Source of the DNA: an uncultured bacterium
GTDB lineage: Bacteria; Patescibacteriota; Patescibacteriia; UBA1558; GWA2-36-10
Length of the DNA: 7,602 nt
Reading direction: 5' to 3'
NCBI GenBank assembly: GCA_937912185.1
Contig: CALDOH010000008.1
Span: 1 to 7,602 of the forward strand
Shown: in pieces, positions 1-5,600 of the stretch
How positions within the stretch are numbered: the stretch's first letter is position 1
Layout of the letters: every line of letters begins with the position of its first letter
The notes under the pieces: generated by a model
Seen by the model: the letters and a program-made list of their open reading frames with translations, nothing else
Told to the model about the DNA's origin: nothing
The model's database searches: none
Position numbers and translations under genes: made by a program

Positions 1-7
1 GAGGGGG

Positions 8-2863
8 TTATTTTTTGTCTTTAAAAAATTTAGCCAAATATTGTCCGGTAAAACTTTTAGCGGCCTTGGCCACTTGTCTAGGAGTACCTTCGGCTACAAG
101 ATACCCTCCTTTGTCGCCACCCTCTGGTCCCAAATCAATTACCCAATCAGAACTTTTGATTACATCTAAATTATGTTCAATTACTAGGACAGTATTTCCT
201 TTATCTACCAAGCGATGCAAAACTTCCAACAAACGCTTGATATCATCAAAGTGCAAACCTGTGGTTGGCTCGTCTAAAATATATAAAGTCTTACCAGATG
301 AACGACGTGATAGCTCAGTAGCTAGTTTGATACGTTGCGCCTCACCACCAGACAAAGTAGTAGCTGGCTGACCAAGCTTGATATACCCCAAGCCAACGTC
401 TACTATGGTTTTTAATTTGTTTTGAATATTTGGAACATCATAAAAGAAGCCCATAGCTTCGTCAGCTGTCATCTGAAGCACTTCGGATATATCCTTATCT
501 CGATAGTGAATAGCTAGAGCCTGATCATCATAGCGACGACCGTGACATTCTTTACATTCTACATAGACATTAGACAAAAAATTCATTTCAATCTTAATCA
601 CGCCATCACCCTGACAATTTTCACAACGGCCACCACGAACATTAAAAGAAAAATGTCCTGCCTTATAGCCATTGAGCTTAGCCTCTGGTAAATCAGCAAA
701 CAAATCGCGGATATAAGTAAAGACGCCCGTATAGGTAGCCGGATTTGACCTTGGTGTTCTACCAATCGGTGACTGATCAATACTAATTACCTTATCAATA
801 TTTTCTAGTCCTTTTATTTCTTTGTGTCGTCCTGGATTTTCTTTGGATCGGAAAAAATGTTTACTCAAAGCCTTGGCTAAAATCTCAGTCATCAGAGTTG
901 ATTTACCAGAACCACTAACGCCCGTGATAGAAATAAATTTGCCCAAGGGAAAATTTACATCAATGTCTTTAAGATTAAATTCATTAGCACCCAAGATAGA
1001 CAACATCTTACCGTTACCTTTTCTATTTTTCTTTGGCAAAGGAATACATTTGTTACCCAAGAGATACTGTCCTGTCAAAGACTTCTTAACCTTCTTGATA
1101 GCAGCTGGCGTACCTTGAGCAACTAACTCCCCACCATGCTTACCAGCGCCTGGCCCAATATCAATAACATGATCAGCGGCTAAAATTGTTTCCTCATCAT
1201 GTTCTACTACAATTACAGTATTACCAAGATCCCTTAAATTTTGTAAGGTCTCAATTAATTTTTGATTATCTCTTTGATGTAGTCCAATTGATGGTTCATC
1301 CAAAATATATAAAACTCCAATGAGTGAAGAACCAATCTGAGTAGCTAGTCGTATTCTCTGAGCCTCGCCGCCAGATAGAGTATTAGCAGACCTATCAAGT
1401 GTCAGGTAGCTAAGGCCAACGTTGCTCAAAAAGCCAAGGCGTTCTTTAATTTCTTTTACAATCTGATTGGCAATAAGCTGATCATCTTCACTTAATTTTT
1501 TCATCAATCCAGAAAATAACTTCTGTAATTCGCTAATGTCCATACCTGAAACTTCGGCAATACTCTTTTCGTCTACCTCAATACTTAAAATTTCTGGTTT
1601 AAGACGCTTGCCATGACAAGACTCACAAATTTCAATCTTCATATAGCGTTCAATCTCGCTACGAATATAATCAGAGTCGGTTTCCCGATAACGTCTTTCT
1701 AAATTAGGAATTACACCCTCAAAAGAAGCCTGGTAGCCACCATTATTGAACTTGCCATTTGCATTTTCCAGGGTATATTTGATATCCCCAGTGCCCTTGA
1801 GTACTATGTCTAGTTGTTTTGCTGTGAGCTTATTAACTGCTACTCGAGTAGAAAATTTATGTTTCTTGGCTACAGCTTCTAACATAGCAGTATACCAGCC
1901 CTGATTGGCCGCAGTTCGAGACCAAGGTCGGATAGCACCTTCGGCCAGGGACAAACGAGAGTTTGGAATCACTAATAATGGATCAACTGTCAGCTTGGTA
2001 CCCAAGCCAGTACATTTTTGACAAGCACCGTGAGGACTATTAAAAGAAAAATTTCTGGCTTCGATTTCAGCTGAACTGACTTCATTGTGATTAGGACAAG
2101 TGAAATGCTCAGAAAATGCCAAATCTTTTTTATCTTTTAACAAATTGATTATCACAAAGCCATTGGCCAAATCCAAAGCTGTATTAAGTGACTGACTTAG
2201 CCTAGTTTTGGTTTCTTTGCTACCATCGCGCCTAAAATAATCTACGGCAATTTCAATGGTATGTTTTTTGTATTTATCAATATCTAAATCCAGTGCTTCT
2301 TTGAGATTAAATAGCTCCCCATCCAACCTTACTTTTTGATAACCAGCCATTTTGACACGCTCGAGAGCCTTTCGATGCTCGCCTTTTTTGTCTCTGACAA
2401 TTGGCGCCAACAAAACAAATTCTGTCTCAGCTGCTAGTTGCCAAATTTTTTCTGCTATTTCTTTTTGACTTTGTCTGACCAAGGGCTCACCACATTTATG
2501 ACAATGCGGTAAACCAATTTTGGCAAACAATAGTCTAAGATAATCATAAATCTCTGTAACAGTACCAACGGTTGAACGAGGGTTGCGAGATGAAGAACGC
2601 TGATCAATAGAGATAGCTGGAGATAAACCATCAATCTGTTCAACGTCTGGTTTGTCCATCAAGCCCAAAAATTGTCGAGCATAAGAAGACAGAGACTCTA
2701 CATAACGCCTCTGTCCTTCTGCATATATTGTATCAAATGCTAGTGATGATTTTCCTGAACCAGAGAGCCCAGTAATCACCACAAATTTATCGCGGGGAAT
2801 TTTAACATCGATGTTTTTGAGATTGTGCACCTTGGCACCTTTGATGGTTATAAATTTTGACAT
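8..2863 (-). CDS. uvrA: UvrABC excinuclease subunit A (damage-recognition ATPase)
   Basis: UvrA dimers find distorted DNA and load UvrB in nucleotide excision repair, in the cytoplasm. The 951-residue product has the usual full length. The N-terminal ATPase half has Walker A GLSGSGKS at 32-39, signature LSGGEAQR at 496-503, Walker B LYILDEP at 518-524 and switch His555. The C-terminal half has Walker A GVSGSGKS at 648-655, LSGGE at 837-841, Walker B at 860-866 and His897. Cysteine pairs C121/C124 and C413/C416 probably form one zinc module. C747/C750 with C770/C773 form the C-terminal zinc finger. The insertion-side finger reads C256-x2-H259 with C281/C284, so one expected Cys is His. The ATG at 2863 gives the canonical N-terminus. 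It has no clear Shine-Dalgarno sequence. Transcription appears independent, from the promoter at 2905-2933, and a terminator separates it from the upstream small gene. I see no LexA-type operator. Identity is certain. Confidence 0.98.
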   Translation of the reverse strand: MSKFITIKGAKVHNLKNIDVKIPRDKFVVITGLSGSGKSSLAFDTIYAEGQRRYVESLSSYARQFLGLMDKPDVEQIDGLSPAISIDQRSSSRNPRSTVGTVTEIYDYLRLLFAKIGLPHCHKCGEPLVRQSQKEIAEKIWQLAAETEFVLLAPIVRDKKGEHRKALERVKMAGYQKVRLDGELFNLKEALDLDIDKYKKHTIEIAVDYFRRDGSKETKTRLSQSLNTALDLANGFVIINLLKDKKDLAFSEHFTCPNHNEVSSAEIEARNFSFNSPHGACQKCTGLGTKLTVDPLLVIPNSRLSLAEGAIRPWSRTAANQGWYTAMLEAVAKKHKFSTRVAVNKLTAKQLDIVLKGTGDIKYTLENANGKFNNGGYQASFEGVIPNLERRYRETDSDYIRSEIERYMKIEICESCHGKRLKPEILSIEVDEKSIAEVSGMDISELQKLFSGLMKKLSEDDQLIANQIVKEIKERLGFLSNVGLSYLTLDRSANTLSGGEAQRIRLATQIGSSLIGVLYILDEPSIGLHQRDNQKLIETLQNLRDLGNTVIVVEHDEETILAADHVIDIGPGAGKHGGELVAQGTPAAIKKVKKSLTGQYLLGNKCIPLPKKNRKGNGKMLSILGANEFNLKDIDVNFPLGKFISITGVSGSGKSTLMTEILAKALSKHFFRSKENPGRHKEIKGLENIDKVISIDQSPIGRTPRSNPATYTGVFTYIRDLFADLPEAKLNGYKAGHFSFNVRGGRCENCQGDGVIKIEMNFLSNVYVECKECHGRRYDDQALAIHYRDKDISEVLQMTADEAMGFFYDVPNIQNKLKTIVDVGLGYIKLGQPATTLSGGEAQRIKLATELSRRSSGKTLYILDEPTTGLHFDDIKRLLEVLHRLVDKGNTVLVIEHNLDVIKSSDWVIDLGPEGGDKGGYLVAEGTPRQVAKAAKSFTGQYLAKFFKDKK

Positions 2864-2904
2864 AAGTTCTGAGGTCTAAAAATTTAAAAACACGAATCTT
2901 GGAC

Positions 2905-2933
2905 ATGGTAACATATATATTCTGCTGCGTCAA
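2905..2933 (-). promoter_or_regulatory. Putative uvrA promoter, extended -10
   Basis: Read on the minus strand, TTGACG (2933-2928) is followed after 17 bases by TACCAT (2910-2905). A TG one base upstream of the -10 gives an extended -10 element. The predicted transcript start near 2898 leaves a leader of about 35 bases before the uvrA ATG. Spacing is ideal and the hexamers are good but imperfect matches. This is inferred from sigma-70 consensus only. Confidence 0.6.
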
Positions 2934-2947
2934 GAATTAAGGGATAG

Positions 2948-2976
2948 ATAATAAAAAAGCTACTCCAGAGAGTAGC
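2948..2976 (-). terminator. Intrinsic terminator of the small basic gene
   Basis: On the minus strand a perfect 7-bp stem (GCTACTC, loop TCTG, GAGTAGC; 2976-2959) is followed immediately by six Ts (2958-2953) and ATTAT. It lies 24 bases past the stop of the 88-residue minus-strand gene and upstream of the uvrA promoter, so it would end the small transcript before uvrA. On the plus strand the hairpin is followed only by AAAAT, so it is directional. Confidence 0.8.
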
Positions 2977-3000
2977 AAAATGTTGAGTTTTGGGGACTAT

Positions 3001-3267
3001 TTACCAGTCCCAGACACTACGGCGAGAGCTATAAGGATTGCGGTAGCCGTAACCATAACTATTACGACGCGGTTCGGGTTTGGGCTTGGATTTGCTGACG
3101 ACCACCTTCTTGGCGGGCAGAATAGCGATAGCACTACCAGTGCTATTAGCGGCCCGATGGATTTTGCGCTTCCACTCCCTACGCTCTTCATCGGTCCAAG
3201 GACCACGACGGTTGAATTCGATGAAGGCCTTACGAACGTGTTTACGCCTACTCCTGCTTTTGGGCAT
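3001..3267 (-). CDS. Small highly basic protein of unknown function
   Basis: I do not recognise this 88-residue protein. Residues 1-13 are Arg/Lys-rich (MPKSRSRRKHVRK). Residues 14-41 look helical and charged, with WTDEERREWKRK at 24-35. Residues 42-56 are a short neutral stretch, then a Lys/Pro/Glu linker runs to about 68. The tail is Tyr/Arg/Gly-rich (YGYGYRNPYSSRR, 71-83) and ends VWDW. There is no signal peptide or membrane segment. Overall charge suggests nucleic-acid or ribosome association, which is inference only. Support for a real gene is contextual: a sigma-70-like promoter at 3316-3347, a G9 ribosome binding site four bases before the ATG, and a terminator 24 bases after the stop. 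By hand count, G+C over 3061-3240 is about 54%, well above the flanks. High GC also opens overlapping frames (plus 2980-3291, minus 2997-3272), but these lack matching signals. The region could instead be a structured RNA, so confidence is moderate. Confidence 0.6.
   Translation of the reverse strand: MPKSRSRRKHVRKAFIEFNRRGPWTDEERREWKRKIHRAANSTGSAIAILPAKKVVVSKSKPKPEPRRNSYGYGYRNPYSSRRSVWDW
3128..3146. repeat. Perfect 8-bp inverted repeat inside the small gene
   Basis: ATAGCACT (3128-3135) and AGTGCTAT (3139-3146) are exact reverse complements around a 3-base ACC loop. In the minus-strand reading frame this covers roughly residues 41-47 (NSTGSAI). No T-run follows on either strand, so it is not a terminator. 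It could form a strong mRNA hairpin in either transcript, or it may be chance. Confidence 0.55.
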
Positions 3268-3280
3268 ATCACCCCCCCCC
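3268..3280 (-). promoter_or_regulatory. G9 homopolymer ribosome binding site
   Basis: On the minus strand nine consecutive Gs (3280-3272) are followed by TGAT and then the ATG of the small basic protein. The run can pair with the CCUCC anti-Shine-Dalgarno sequence at a spacing of about four to nine bases, depending on the register. The other genes in the window lack a recognisable Shine-Dalgarno sequence, so this site stands out and supports the ATG at 3267 as the start. Confidence 0.55.
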
Positions 3281-3315
3281 TAATGTCTTGAGTATAAACG
3301 ACTGGAATTTACCAA

Positions 3316-3347
3316 ATTATATTATATTTAAAGCTACAGTCTGTCAA
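3316..3347 (-). promoter_or_regulatory. Putative promoter of the small basic gene
   Basis: On the minus strand a consensus TTGACA (3347-3342) is followed by two overlapping perfect TATAAT hexamers. One is at 3326-3321 (15-base spacer) and the other at 3321-3316 (20-base spacer). Neither spacing is the ideal 17, but both hexamers are consensus. A transcript would start near 3309-3314 and have a leader of about 40-50 bases. Confidence 0.55.
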
Positions 3348-3362
3348 ACTTACGCCTTGACA
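3342..3362. repeat. Inverted repeat of back-to-back -35 boxes (TGTCAA-N9-TTGACA)
   Basis: TGTCAA at 3342-3347 and TTGACA at 3357-3362 are exact inverted copies with nine bases between them. Each serves as the -35 element of a divergent promoter, for the small minus-strand gene and for secG. Two RNA polymerases probably could not occupy both at once, so the promoters may compete. A dimeric regulator site is an alternative reading. Confidence 0.6.
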
Positions 3363-3385
3363 AAAATAGGCCTATTTGTTAGTAT
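3357..3385 (+). promoter_or_regulatory. Putative secG promoter
   Basis: TTGACA (3357-3362) is followed by a 17-base spacer and TAGTAT (3380-3385), four of six matches to the -10 consensus. The predicted start near 3392 leaves a leader of only about 19 bases before the secG ATG at 3411. The spacer contains a perfect 14-bp palindrome, which suggests local control. Confidence 0.65.
3364..3377. promoter_or_regulatory. 14-bp perfect palindrome, candidate operator
   Basis: AAATAGGCCTATTT is an exact palindrome lying entirely between the -35 and -10 boxes of the secG promoter. It is a classic position for a repressor or a spacer-binding activator. It also lies just upstream of the divergent promoter for the small gene. 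No regulator gene is present in the window, so the factor is unknown and the operator role is inferred. Confidence 0.45.
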
Positions 3386-3410
3386 GGGGTAGTTAATTTA
3401 TCCTCGAAAA

Positions 3411-3629
3411 ATGAAAAACATCCTGTATATCGTACAAATTATTGTATCTGTTCTACTCGTCGTAGTCATTTTACTCCAACAAAGAGGCTCTGGTTTAGGG
3501 GCTGGTTTTGGCGGTGATGGCTCTGTTTATCGTACAAAACGTGGTGCGGAAAAAATTATCTTCCGCTTGACCATTGTTTTGGCCGTTTTATTCCTCGCTA
3601 CCGCTCTAGCCAATATCTTTGTTGAATAA
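3411..3629 (+). CDS. secG: Preprotein translocase subunit SecG
   Basis: SecG is the small accessory subunit of the SecYEG channel in the cytoplasmic membrane and helps SecA-driven export. The 72-residue product has the standard two-helix layout. A first membrane segment spans about residues 4-22 and a second about 49-70. Between them is the conserved cytoplasmic loop with LLQQRGSGLGAGFGG (21-35) and the following YRTKRGAEK segment leading into helix two. Length and motifs are typical of bacterial SecG. The ATG at 3411 has no Shine-Dalgarno sequence and only a short leader (about 19 bases) behind the promoter at 3357-3385. It is the first gene of the plus-strand cluster. The next gene begins 93 bases later, behind its own -10-like sequences. 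Nothing is odd in the protein itself. Confidence 0.96.
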   Translation: MKNILYIVQIIVSVLLVVVILLQQRGSGLGAGFGGDGSVYRTKRGAEKIIFRLTIVLAVLFLATALANIFVE

Positions 3630-3633
3630 TTTT

Positions 3634-3642
3634 TGCTATAAT
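3634..3642 (+). promoter_or_regulatory. Extended -10 promoter (TGCTATAAT) after secG
   Basis: A perfect extended -10 element, TGCTATAAT, lies just after the secG stop. No good -35 box is at the right distance, but extended -10 promoters can work without one. The transcript would start near 3649 and give the solute-binding protein gene a leader of about 74 bases. Within it, AAGGGT (3649-3654) can pair with ACCCTT (3692-3697). Confidence 0.45.
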
Positions 3643-3685
3643 AAAGCTAAGGGTCTCTTTTAATTAAGTAACTAACTCTTACGAC

Positions 3686-3691
3686 TATAAT
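3686..3691 (+). promoter_or_regulatory. Second TATAAT before the solute-binding protein gene
   Basis: This is a second perfect -10 hexamer 49 bases after the first. It would start RNA near 3698, about 25 bases before the TTG start codon, a leader length like that of secG. The -35 region (around 3663-3668) is weak. It may be an alternative promoter or an AT-rich coincidence. Confidence 0.3.
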
Positions 3692-3722
3692 ACCCTTTTC
3701 AAAAATTAAAGATTTTTTATTT

Positions 3723-5579
3723 TTGTTTGGGAAAAAATCAGGCAAGTTGACTGGTAAGTTTTTTTCTTTTTTAAAAAAAGGTAAGGATAAATTGTTTCCC
3801 CCTGAACCAGACGATGTTAACCAACAATTGATCCTTAAATTAAATAAAAAGAAATTACCTAGTCCTGGACAAATAAAACAACTGCCTAAATTTCTAAACA
3901 AAGTCGAAAAACTCCAGTTGGTAGTAGTGCTGGTGATATTTATTTTATCAGGCCTTACTCTTGGTTGGCGTTTTTATCTTAGAAATTCTACTCCCATTCC
4001 TAAGATGGGCGGTAGCTATACTGAGGGCCTAGTTGGCTTTCCTCACTTGGTCAATCCTATCCTAGCCACCAATGATGTTGATCGAGACCTAGTCAAGCTA
4101 CTCTTTTCTGGCCTGATGAAATTTGACGAACAGGGAGAGCTGGTGCCTGACTTAGCTAGTGATTATATAATTGACGCTGAACAAAAACTTTATACCTTTG
4201 AACTTCGCCCAGACCTTAAATGGCACGATGGTACGCCAATTACTGTCGATGATGTGTTGTTTACTGTCGCTAGTATTAAAAATTCTGAGTACAAAAGTCC
4301 GCTAAAAAATTCTTTTGCTGGAGTAACTGCCACTCGCATCAATGACCAAACCATTCAGTTTGAACTAGAAAAACCCTTTGCTCCTTTTTTGTCAATTCTG
4401 ACCGTTGGTATTATCCCTGAATATGCCTGGTACAGTATCCCTGCTTTTAGTGCCGCCCTATCTGACCTAAATATCAGGCCGATTGGTTCTGGCCCTTATA
4501 AGTTCAAATCACTAACCAGAGATACTAATGGTAGTATCAAAAGTTATAGCCTGGAAGCCTACGATGAATATCATCTAGGTGAGCCATTTATTTCCGAGAT
4601 GAATTTCAAATTCTATCCTGACTTTCAAACTGGCGTAGTGGCTCTACAAAACAAAAATATTGATGGCTTAATCTATCTACCAAAAGAATATAAGGAAATT
4701 TTAAACGAAGATAAAATAAATTTTAACGCTTTACACTTTCCTCAGTACACCGGTGTATTTTTTAACCCTAAAGACAACGACTTACTAAAAGACAATACAT
4801 TTCGCCAAGCTTTGGCTATCAGTATCGATAAGCAAAGAATACTAGATGAAGTCTTAAATGACGATGGCCAAGTAATCCATAGTCCAATTCTACCAGGCAT
4901 GATTGGTTATGATGCCGAAGTAAAATCACCAGACTTTAATCCTGAAGATGCTAAAACCATACTTGAAGAATTGGGCTGGAAAATGCCTGAGCAAGGTGAA
5001 TTTAGAATCAAACCGAGTAAAGAAAATGACACTGAAGACGAAGAAGAGGTTGCCCCTAAGGAACTAACCCTAAAACTAACTACTATAGATCAATCCGAAA
5101 ACGTTAGAACTGCCTCTATTATCCAAGAAAATTGGCAAGCTATCGGTATCAAAACTGAACTCAATATCATCGCCAAAGAAAAAATGAGAAAGGATATCAT
5201 CGAACCGCGTGATTATGAGGTTTTGATCTTTGGCCAAGTTGTTAATGCCAATTCTGGTCCTTACCCTTTCTGGCACTCCAGTCAGAATCAATACCCTGGA
5301 CTGAACTTGAGCACACTAGCCAATAAAGATATTGATGACTCTCTTGATATAATCCGTTCGGCTAAAACAGACGAAGCTAAACTAGAGCCTCTAACAAATT
5401 TTCAAAACAAATTACTAGAACTAAATTTTGCTATATTTTTATACAACCCTACTTATACTTATCCGACAGCCAAAAAATTAAAAGGCCTGGACTCTCTCCA
5501 GTTTATCAATTTGCCGGCTGATCGTTTTAACAACGTAAATGCTTGGTACGTAAAAACCAAGCGTATACTCTCTAATTAA
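3723..5579 (+). CDS. Membrane-anchored family 5 (peptide/nickel-type) ABC solute-binding protein
   Basis: The 618-residue protein carries an SBP_bac_5 (DppA/OppA-type) domain from about residue 95 to the end, which captures oligopeptides or similar ligands outside the membrane. Family hallmarks are WHDGTPITVDDVLFT (167-181), GSGPYKF (255-261), FRQALAISIDKQRIL (360-374) and a DRFNNVNAWY stretch near the C-terminus. It has no lipoprotein signal with a lipobox Cys. Instead, a Lys-rich lead of about 64 residues precedes one membrane helix (about 65-83), so the domain is probably tethered outside by an uncleaved anchor. An acidic insert occurs at 434-443 (ENDTEDEEEV). The TTG start is the best available. 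The frame is open back to 3672 with no ATG or GTG, and the first in-frame ATG is codon 95, beyond the helix. No permease or ATPase gene is in the window, so the ligand and transport role are unknown. rnj follows 21 bases later. Family certain, start less so. Confidence 0.9.
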   Translation: MFGKKSGKLTGKFFSFLKKGKDKLFPPEPDDVNQQLILKLNKKKLPSPGQIKQLPKFLNKVEKLQLVVVLVIFILSGLTLGWRFYLRNSTPIPKMGGSYTEGLVGFPHLVNPILATNDVDRDLVKLLFSGLMKFDEQGELVPDLASDYIIDAEQKLYTFELRPDLKWHDGTPITVDDVLFTVASIKNSEYKSPLKNSFAGVTATRINDQTIQFELEKPFAPFLSILTVGIIPEYAWYSIPAFSAALSDLNIRPIGSGPYKFKSLTRDTNGSIKSYSLEAYDEYHLGEPFISEMNFKFYPDFQTGVVALQNKNIDGLIYLPKEYKEILNEDKINFNALHFPQYTGVFFNPKDNDLLKDNTFRQALAISIDKQRILDEVLNDDGQVIHSPILPGMIGYDAEVKSPDFNPEDAKTILEELGWKMPEQGEFRIKPSKENDTEDEEEVAPKELTLKLTTIDQSENVRTASIIQENWQAIGIKTELNIIAKEKMRKDIIEPRDYEVLIFGQVVNANSGPYPFWHSSQNQYPGLNLSTLANKDIDDSLDIIRSAKTDEAKLEPLTNFQNKLLELNFAIFLYNPTYTYPTAKKLKGLDSLQFINLPADRFNNVNAWYVKTKRILSN

Positions 5580-5600
5580 CAATTAAATAAACACAAGTTT

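Noticed and set aside
822..1118. Plus-strand open frame of 98 codons inside uvrA
   Set aside because: It is an antisense shadow of a strongly conserved uvrA region and has no signals of its own.
2898..2933. Possible LexA/SOS operator upstream of uvrA (GAATATATATGTTA)
   Set aside because: The half sites GAAT and GTTA are six bases apart. They match neither the Bacillus GAAC-N4-GTTC form nor the E. coli CTGT-N8-ACAG form.
2997..3272. Minus-strand open frame of 91 codons overlapping the small gene in another frame
   Set aside because: It would need a GTG start inside the G9 tract with no ribosome binding site ahead. The ATG at 3267 fits the signals better.
2980..3291. Plus-strand open frame of 103 codons opposite the small basic gene
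   Set aside because: It lacks a promoter or ribosome binding site, begins just after the terminator hairpin, and its composition (runs of Ala, Val, Thr, Ile) looks like the reverse of the Arg-rich minus-strand frame.
3630..3722. Possible tRNA gene after secG
   Set aside because: No cloverleaf, T-loop (GTTCRA) or acceptor stem pairing is visible in the 93-base gap.
3759..3779. T7-C-T6-A7 run resembling a terminator or frameshift site
   Set aside because: It lies inside the solute-binding protein frame, codes for FF-S-FLKK, which is typical of a basic lead before an anchor, and has no GC stem.
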